64,000 nucleotides of DNA from Parietaria judaica (Eukaryota > Streptophyta > Magnoliopsida > Rosales > Urticaceae), in NCBI GenBank assembly GCA_954871525.1, contig OX940870.1, positions 8,587,501 through 8,651,500 on the forward strand, written 5' to 3'. Below the pieces are notes generated by a model, which was given only the letters and a program-made list of their open reading frames with translations, did no database searches and had not been told where the DNA came from. This document shows positions 57,925 through 64,000 of the stretch, piece after piece. The first letter of the stretch is position 1, and each line of letters starts with the position of its first letter. A program made the translations under genes and the position numbers.

Positions 57925-58218
57925 TAGAGCTGCAACTCGCGATGTCGCGATGCATCGCGAGTCGAATCGCAAAAATCGCGAAAATGGCCGTCGCGATGCG
58001 TCGCGACTGTGCCAAATCGCGATGCATCGCGATGCGTCGGATTGATGATGTGGCGATGTGGGATTGGGCGAGAGAGTTTGGCGCGAATTTTCACCACAAA
58101 TCGCGACCCATCGCGACGCATCGCGATTTTGACCAAATAATCGCGACGCATCGCGATTTTGCCAAATCCATCGCGATGCATCGCGACCGTGGATTACCCA
58201 TCGCGAGTTGCAGCTCTA
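57925..58218. mobile_element. hAT miniature element made of TCGCGATGCATCGCGA motifs
   Basis: A perfect 20-base terminal inverted repeat, TAGAGCTGCAACTCGCGATG, lies at both ends. A perfect 8-bp target duplication GATGAGAC lies at 57917-57924 and 58219-58226. Nearly all of the 294-bp interior consists of ATCGCGATGCATCGCGA-like palindromes, rich in CpG. There is no coding sequence. Confidence 0.93.
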
Positions 58219-58295
58219 GATGAGACTAATTATACGCCATAAGAATAAATAGTTAACTTATATCAATATTAATTACAATTTACAACAGCTAATGT

Positions 58296-59049
58296 TAGGG
58301 GTGCAAATAAAACCCGGAAATGCGGGTTTTAAACCGCATCCGGACCGGAACCATATATTAAATAAACCGGAACCGTATTAATCCGGGTTAAACCGGAACC
58401 GGTTTATTAAAAAAACCGCATCCGGATTAAACCGGTTCCGGGTCCCGGATTTAGAGAATAAAAAACCCGGAACCCGCATAGTAGCTTACTAAAACCCGGT
58501 TATTAAATATATACATAAAAATATTTAGAATTTTCATACAAATAAAATACATGTTGAATTTCTATAAAGAGAAATATTCAAGTATTTGTTTCTCATCCAA
58601 CTCCAAACTAATGTTAGGTTGATCATTTGTTTCTTCTAGTCCAAATTGATATAATTTTTTTTCTCTCACAATACTAATAGTATAAAACATTACATGTATT
58701 TATTATATTAATTACTTATCGACTTTTGTAAGTATATTTGTTATATTTATGATATAGTTTGATTTTTTAATTTTGGCTATAATTACTTCAAGTGTTTTTA
58801 ATATAAATATTAGGTTCAAATCCGTATTATAACCCGGAACAAATTTTAAAACCGAAAGTGGATAAAAATCCGGATCCGGGTTTTAAAACCGGTTTTTTTA
58901 TTTTAAAACCGGGTATTAACCCGGATCCGGATTTCCGGATTTTTATGTAAAAATATCCGGATCCGGGTCTCAATTTCAAAAAACCCGGATTCCGGATCCG
59001 GGTAGCGGGTATGAAAAAAATCCGGGTACCCGATCCGCTTACACCCCTA
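58296..59049. mobile_element. hAT non-autonomous element rich in AACCGG motifs
   Basis: Begins TAGGGGTGCAAAT and ends TTACACCCCTA. The 8-bp target duplication GCTAATGT lies at 58288-58295 and 59050-59057. Both ends are dense with AAACCCGGA, ATCCGGATCC and GGGTTTTA words, and the centre (58500-58810) is AT-rich. Non-coding. Confidence 0.9.
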
Positions 59050-59258
59050 GCTAATGTTCTTGTATAAATTATAACCATAAATTATTTTCGCAACAGCCTA
59101 TATTGACCAATTTACCGAAGCAAAATCTTCTCCTTATAGAAACAATTTATTACTTCACTGTAAGCATAGCTATATTTTCTTTTGCTGTGGACGTAAATGA
59201 CAAAAAGATCACGTCTCGTAAGTCGACGTGATTTTCTATAGGCGAACTATGTTTGGTC

Positions 59259-59870
59259 TAGGGGTGAAAGCGGCTCGGGTATCCATTTTTTTTTTGCCAA
59301 ACCCGGTACCCAGATCCGGAATCCGTGTTTCTTGATATTGAAACCTGGATCCGGATATTTTTTCAAAAAAACCATGAAATCCGGATCCTGGTTAAAAACT
59401 AATTTTTTGTATTAAAAAACCAGTTTAAAAGCTGGATCCGGATTTCATGCAATTTTAATTTTAAAATAAAGTTGCGTATTGACCTGGATTTGAACTTGAA
59501 TTTATATTTAAAAAAAAAACTTGAAATAATTATAATCAAAGTTCATATATCATACTAAAACATTTCAACATCATTTTGGCTAAAAAAAACGACATCAGTT
59601 TGTACTAAAACATGACTAGTCCACTTAGAGAAATAATGAGGTATTTTTTTGGGTAAACAAATTCTAAATATATATATATATATTTGATAAGCGGGTTTTA
59701 GTAACCTACTATCCAGGTTCCGGGGTTCTTATTCTTTAATCCGGGACCCAGATCCGGTTTTTTAATAAATCGGTTTAACCCGGATTAATACGGTTCCCGT
59801 TTTTTTAAAATGCGGGCACGGTCCGGATGCGGTATAAAACCCATATTTTCAGGTTTTATTTACACCCCTA
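59259..59870. mobile_element. hAT non-autonomous element rich in ATCCGG motifs
   Basis: Begins TAGGGGTGAAAGCGG and ends TTACACCCCTA. A perfect 8-bp target duplication GTTTGGTC lies at 59251-59258 and 59871-59878. Same family design as 58296-59049 but diverged in the centre. Confidence 0.9.
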
Positions 59871-60906
59871 GTTTGGTCTCCGAAGTCCGAACTTCCATAT
59901 ATGTCTATTTATTTGGGGTTAATCGTGGCACAAGTATCCAAACTATAGTCAAAGACTATCGTGTACCCAAGGTCTAAAATTGGTGGCAAAAATACTCAAA
60001 ATACGTTTTAGGGCGTTGACCAAGAAAAATTGTCCAAGTTTTTTTTGTTATACGCCATGTCATCGCCCATGCGTATGTCATATCATTGCCACGTGGCAGT
60101 TGACCGCCGCATCACATATTACTTTTAAAAGAATTAATTTTTCCCATTTTTAAATCTTTTATTTTGCGTGGTTGTTAAGAAATTGAGAGTATGACAATTC
60201 ATAGATAAATAAAATCAAATAAATTGAATATTAAAAATACTATTACGGGGTTAGTCTTGAGTTCGACGGTTTCTTAGATAAAACAATGATTTTAAGTTTT
60301 TATCGAAATAGTTTAATTTTGAAATACAAAGTACTGTTAGCTTAAAAATTATTTTGAAAGCTTTAGTATATGATATTTTTTTTACTATTAAGTATAAATC
60401 TACTCGACCTCTTCTCGGATTTGACCTAGATTATTAGGGTTCGAAGAACATTCATCGATAACATAACTCAAGTCGTCAAATTATTATGTTTTTATATATT
60501 GGTTGAATTATCTATCTTTTATTTAGCCAATATATAAAAACATAATGTTATGATTAGCCACTCCTCATTATTTCATAAATTTGAAGTAATTAGCAACTTA
60601 TACTATATTAGTGTTAAGCATCATCACGAATACCTGTCTTCAAACTGTCTTATTACTTTAAATATGATTTTTATAAATACTATTAAGTGATAAGATTTTT
60701 TTTATTTTTATTTTTGTAATAAATTTAAATTATTTATTTATTTTTGGATCGTTTGCTAACTCCATAATTAATAAGTACTGGTTTATGTTTATATCATGAA
60801 TTTCTGCTCTTAAAAGTGAAGAGTAATCTTATTTTTAGAAACATTGTTAAAAAATTATCTTTCAAAAGTGGAATTGGTAGGTCATGAAACATGTAACCTA
60901 CTTACG

Positions 60907-61080
60907 TAGGGGTCTAAATAAAACCCAGAAGCTAGATAAAAATCCGTATACGTAATCGAAGCTGATTTTAAAATCGAATCCGAATACATATTCGGATTTT
61001 GGATCCGGATATCCAGATCCGAATTAGAACAGGATACGGGTACCGGGTTTTATTATTTTAATACCTCGATATCCGGTTTA
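60907..61080. repeat. Truncated hAT-like repeat fragment
   Basis: Begins TAGGGGTCTAAATAAAACCC and carries GGATCCGGATATCC words like the elements at 58296 and 59259. The other end was not found. Confidence 0.55.
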
Positions 61081-61393
61081 TTTTTCTCTTTAATTTTTAT
61101 TTTTTTTAAGAAAAGATGGCGAGACAATGTTTATTTTATACATTTTAATTTTGAGACATTGGGGTGCACGTTTTTTATTTTTCATTGTCCACTTGGATGA
61201 AAAACTTTTTAAATTAATTATTTTTATATTTGTACGATTTTATGAGGTTGAGACTTGAGAAAATGTATATATTTAAGTTACTTTAATCGGATCTGGGTAA
61301 AACTCAGCATCATAAAAAATAACCATGATATGATTTTATATTAATATTTATCTTTCAATTATATGCTTTAAAGATAATTAAAATTTATAGATA

Positions 61394-61882
61394 TCTCTCC
61401 TAGCAGGAAGTGACCCAACCAGGAATACTCCTACCAGAGATGCCCCTAGCAGAGATGTGGGGGAGCGGAAGTGGATCCCTAGCAGAAGAGCTCCTACTAG
61501 GAATGCCCCTAGCAGAAAGGGACCCTAGCAGGCCTGCTAGGGACATCCGACCAGAAGGCAACAGAGCTCATTCTAGAAGGTGCCAAACTTGAGGAACAAG
61601 TTTGGAGATACGATTTGGCTTCCTGATTTGATATGATTTGGTTTCCCATTCTTATTAGGAAACTTGTAAATAGTAAAGATTTGATTGAGTTTATTTTAGG
61701 AAGTTTAGCTAGGGTTTAGCTTTCTAGTTTTTCTATAAATACAAGTCTTCTGACTTTAGTTTGTAACTTTTTGCTCTCTTTGCATTCAACATTAATCAGA
61801 TAAAATTCTCCCAAACACTTCTTCTTTGTTTCTTGTTCTTTGTGTATTCTTTGGTTGCAGATTTAGTTCTTTAGAACCAACA
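61394..61882 (+). repeat. LTR fragment or solo LTR
   Basis: The right end reads TTTAGAACCAACA, like copia LTR ends. A TATA box (CTATAAATAC) stands near 61733, giving plus orientation. The left part has repeated CCCCTAGCAGA units (61394-61545). The exact left end and a target duplication could not be found. Confidence 0.5.
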
Positions 61883-62025
61883 GACATGGCGTGAAAAAAA
61901 AAATTGGACAATTTTTCGTAGTCAACGCCCCAAAACGTAATTTGTGTATTTTTGCCACTAATTTTGACTTTGGGTACACACTAGAGCTTTTGACCTTAGT
62001 TTGTGTACTTATGCCGCATTTAAAT

Positions 62026-62647
62026 TATTTATTTTTTATTTTCTTTACATAATTTGTTTGTATTGGCTAAGGTACTTGAGTCTATATGCTTTACTGAGTG
62101 TATATATCTCTTCTAATTTCTTGGATGATTAATTCGGGTGAGTATCCCAAAGAGTAAGTTATTAGCAAGGTATAGTCCGAACTGCGTTAATAAAAAAGAC
62201 TGGTTGATCGTTTTTTTATTACGATTCGTCTAGCACTCTCTCCTTTATTAATATTTAATATGAATTAACTATAATTAACTTGAAATGAAGAAAGCTATTA
62301 TAATTTAGTCAAGCTTTACATGATAGAGCATAGCCACTTGTAAAAGGAAACAACTTTTACATTTGTTGCTAGAAGTATATAGAATCATAACTTTTTAATA
62401 ATGTAAAAGGAAGAACCAACACACTCTTGATGAAGAATAATGGAAATAAGCGAGGTACTTCTAACTTCTAAACTACGATAACATTATTAGATTAAACATT
62501 GCCATGTAACCCTGCCAAATCACATTTATAAAAAAAAAAAAAAGGTAAGATTTTTGTTCGTCGTGATCCTCCCAACTTAACTTTAATGATATTAGGAATA
62601 TTTATTTGCTCGCCAAGAACATTTATCGAATAAGACACACACTCACT

Positions 62648-62731
<84 letters not shown>

Positions 62732-63570
62732 ATTCTTGAGAGATCGCATTCGAAAAAGTGAAGTCATCCAATTGGCCGGTGGTGGTCGCATAGATACTCT
62801 TGGTCTTGGAGGGGCAAGAATCTCCACATTCTCTTGGACTGAATAATAATATATCGAGGCCTTCAATATATATATATATATCGAGCAATATATTTATGCA
62901 TTGCTTTTCCTGTGATGGAATATATGGCCTTTCAAAAAAGAAATCCATGGATTGGGTATAACCATAATAATAATATATCACGGAAAATAGAGAAGCAAGT
63001 TGTGAATATCATAGTTCTGGGCTTGTTCATCCTCCACCTTTGCAAATATGCATATTAGATTAGTCATTAGAGTAAGTGGCTAACTTTTTTTTAAAAAAAA
63101 AATATGAAAAATTTGAAATCGCGCAAAATAAGCTTATATTGCAAATAAATAAGCATTCTAAAAATACAGAATAATGGGCTCAAAATAAATAAATAAAAAG
63201 TTAGAGTTTACTTTATAATTAAAAAAGAAAACTAACTATTTCTTTTAACCATATATCACCTTAACAAAATACAATGTGAAATCTAACATTTAAACACTAA
63301 CGTCTAACAAAATACAAAGCGAGTACTTTTATCGTTATTTTTTTCACTTTGAACCTCTGCTACTTAAGTTGGTTAAATTTTAAATACTTTTGCCGTAATT
63401 ATAATTATTTTTTTAAATGTGAGTGGGATCCCAATTGAGTTGCAAAGCCGCTCTATATATATACGCCCACTAACTATGGATCATCACACTTCAAAAGAAA
63501 CCACAACGTAAAAAGATCATTCCATATTATATACAAACCTTCTTAACCTTATAATTACCAAACTTTAAAC
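62026..63570. other. Upstream segment of EF-hand gene 2 (duplicated)
   Basis: No gene was seen. Parts at 62335-62450 and 62545-62640 match the region upstream of EF-hand gene 1. A long (AC)n(AT)n microsatellite lies at 62650-62728. CTCTATATATATACGCCC near 63452 is a likely TATA region. Confidence 0.5.
62650..62728. repeat. (AC)n(AT)n microsatellite
   Basis: About 13 AC units are followed by about 27 AT units without interruption. Confidence 0.95.
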
Positions 63571-63918
63571 ATGTTTGGTGGCACACTGATGATTTCTCAG
63601 AGCATGGAACCCAATCACAAAGTCCGTTTGTCATTGCCCAATGTGGCCAACGCCGAAATGCGCAACAGGCCATTCACGGTGCCATACGACGAGATGCAGT
63701 TGCGAAGAAAGCTGATGTGCTTCGACACCAACGGCGATGGCCGTCTGAGCAAGCAAGAGCTCTACGCCGCCTTCAAGAGCCTCGGCTCGCGCTGGCCCGA
63801 ACTCCGAGCCAACCGTGCGCTCCACTTTGCCGACCGCAACGGTGACAGATATATCAACGATGATGAGTTCGACACCCTCGTTAAGTATTTAATGAAGCTT
63901 GGCTACACCGTCAATTAG
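63571..63918 (+). CDS. Small EF-hand calcium-binding protein, copy 2
   Basis: An intronless frame of 115 residues. The N-terminus differs from copy 1, then FTVPYDEMQLRRKLMCFDTNGDGRLSKQELYAAFKSLGSRW holds a full EF-hand loop. The second loop, DRNGDRYINDDE, keeps the ligand residues but has Arg at position 6. The C-terminal end (KYLMKLGYTVN) parallels KYVRKIGYIVN of copy 1. Both are probably soluble calcium sensors; the upstream duplication shows they arose by local duplication. The same ATG context as copy 1 supports the start. Confidence 0.88.
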   Translation: MFGGTLMISQSMEPNHKVRLSLPNVANAEMRNRPFTVPYDEMQLRRKLMCFDTNGDGRLSKQELYAAFKSLGSRWPELRANRALHFADRNGDRYINDDEFDTLVKYLMKLGYTVN

Positions 63919-64000
63919 ACTGTATTTTGTGTTTATATATATATATATATATATATGTATACATGTACTGTACTTGTCTTAGGTGTGTACTATGGTTTTG

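Larger units (their letters stand above)
59915..62025. mobile_element. MULE-like element with long inverted repeats and nested repeats
   Basis: About 140 bases at each end are inverted copies. The left has GGCACAAGTATCCAAACTAT, GTGTACCCAA and AAAATTGTCCAA, and the right has the same read inward from GCGGCATAAGTACACAAACT. TATTTATTT flanks both sides (59906-59914 and 62026-62034); a 9-bp duplication fits Mutator-like elements, though the word is AT-rich. Inside are a broken hAT-like fragment (60907) and an LTR fragment that interrupts the right arm at 61882. No transposase frame was seen. Confidence 0.7.

Noticed and set aside
61411..61882. A complete solo LTR with TG at 61411
   Set aside because: The flanks GGAAG and GACAT do not match, and other left ends are as plausible, so it is reported only as a fragment.

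Overview
This window looks like nuclear DNA of a eudicot plant. Seven protein genes have GT-AG introns and close matches to land-plant families (SCP2, LHCA5, WEB1, GUX-type glucuronyltransferase, TIC22, VID27/CYPRO4, a PPR protein). Around them sit Ty3/gypsy, Ty1/copia, hAT, PIF/Harbinger, MULE-like and pogo/Emigrant-like repeats in AT-rich DNA. The species cannot be named from the sequence alone.

Layout. 1-7641: two Tat-type Ty3/gypsy elements on the minus strand. The 5' end of element A (LTR, primer site, gag) abuts the broken integrase of element B. 8257-8851: a peroxisomal sterol carrier protein 2 gene. 10225-13006: a decayed secreted alpha-amylase. 13356-15467: an intronless E-class PPR gene. 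15545-16420: a minisatellite interrupted by a hAT-like repeat. 16783-18857: a VID27/CYPRO4 gene. 19327-20558: LHCA5, a minor photosystem I antenna protein. 21119-23757 (minus): WEB1, for chloroplast movement. 26329-27885: a probable solo LTR. 28706-29420: a hAT miniature element. 29826-32670: a PIF/Harbinger transposon with an open transposase. 34102-37301 (minus): a GUX-like xylan glucuronyltransferase with a tRNA-Arg(CCU) gene inside intron 2 on the other strand. 38826-40867 (minus): TIC22. 42975-48571 (minus): a deleted copia element with a 5-bp target duplication.

48577-64000: a duplicated segment carrying two small EF-hand genes (51549-51887 and 63571-63918). They are now about 11.7 kb apart because of a copia element (52217-57687), three hAT miniature elements with perfect 8-bp target duplications, and a long-TIR MULE-like element holding an LTR fragment. 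A 450-bp foldback element lies just upstream of the first EF-hand gene.

The host genes do not form an operon-like unit. LHCA5, WEB1 and TIC22 all serve the chloroplast and the rest are unrelated housekeeping or cell-wall genes. I found no clearly new biochemical system. The most unusual structures are the hAT-type elements filled with iterations of a short motif, the nested antisense tRNA gene, the intact transposase gene without a visible Myb-like partner, and the foldback in an EF-hand promoter. All exon coordinates were worked out by eye from splice consensus and protein similarity held in memory. No database search or alignment was run.
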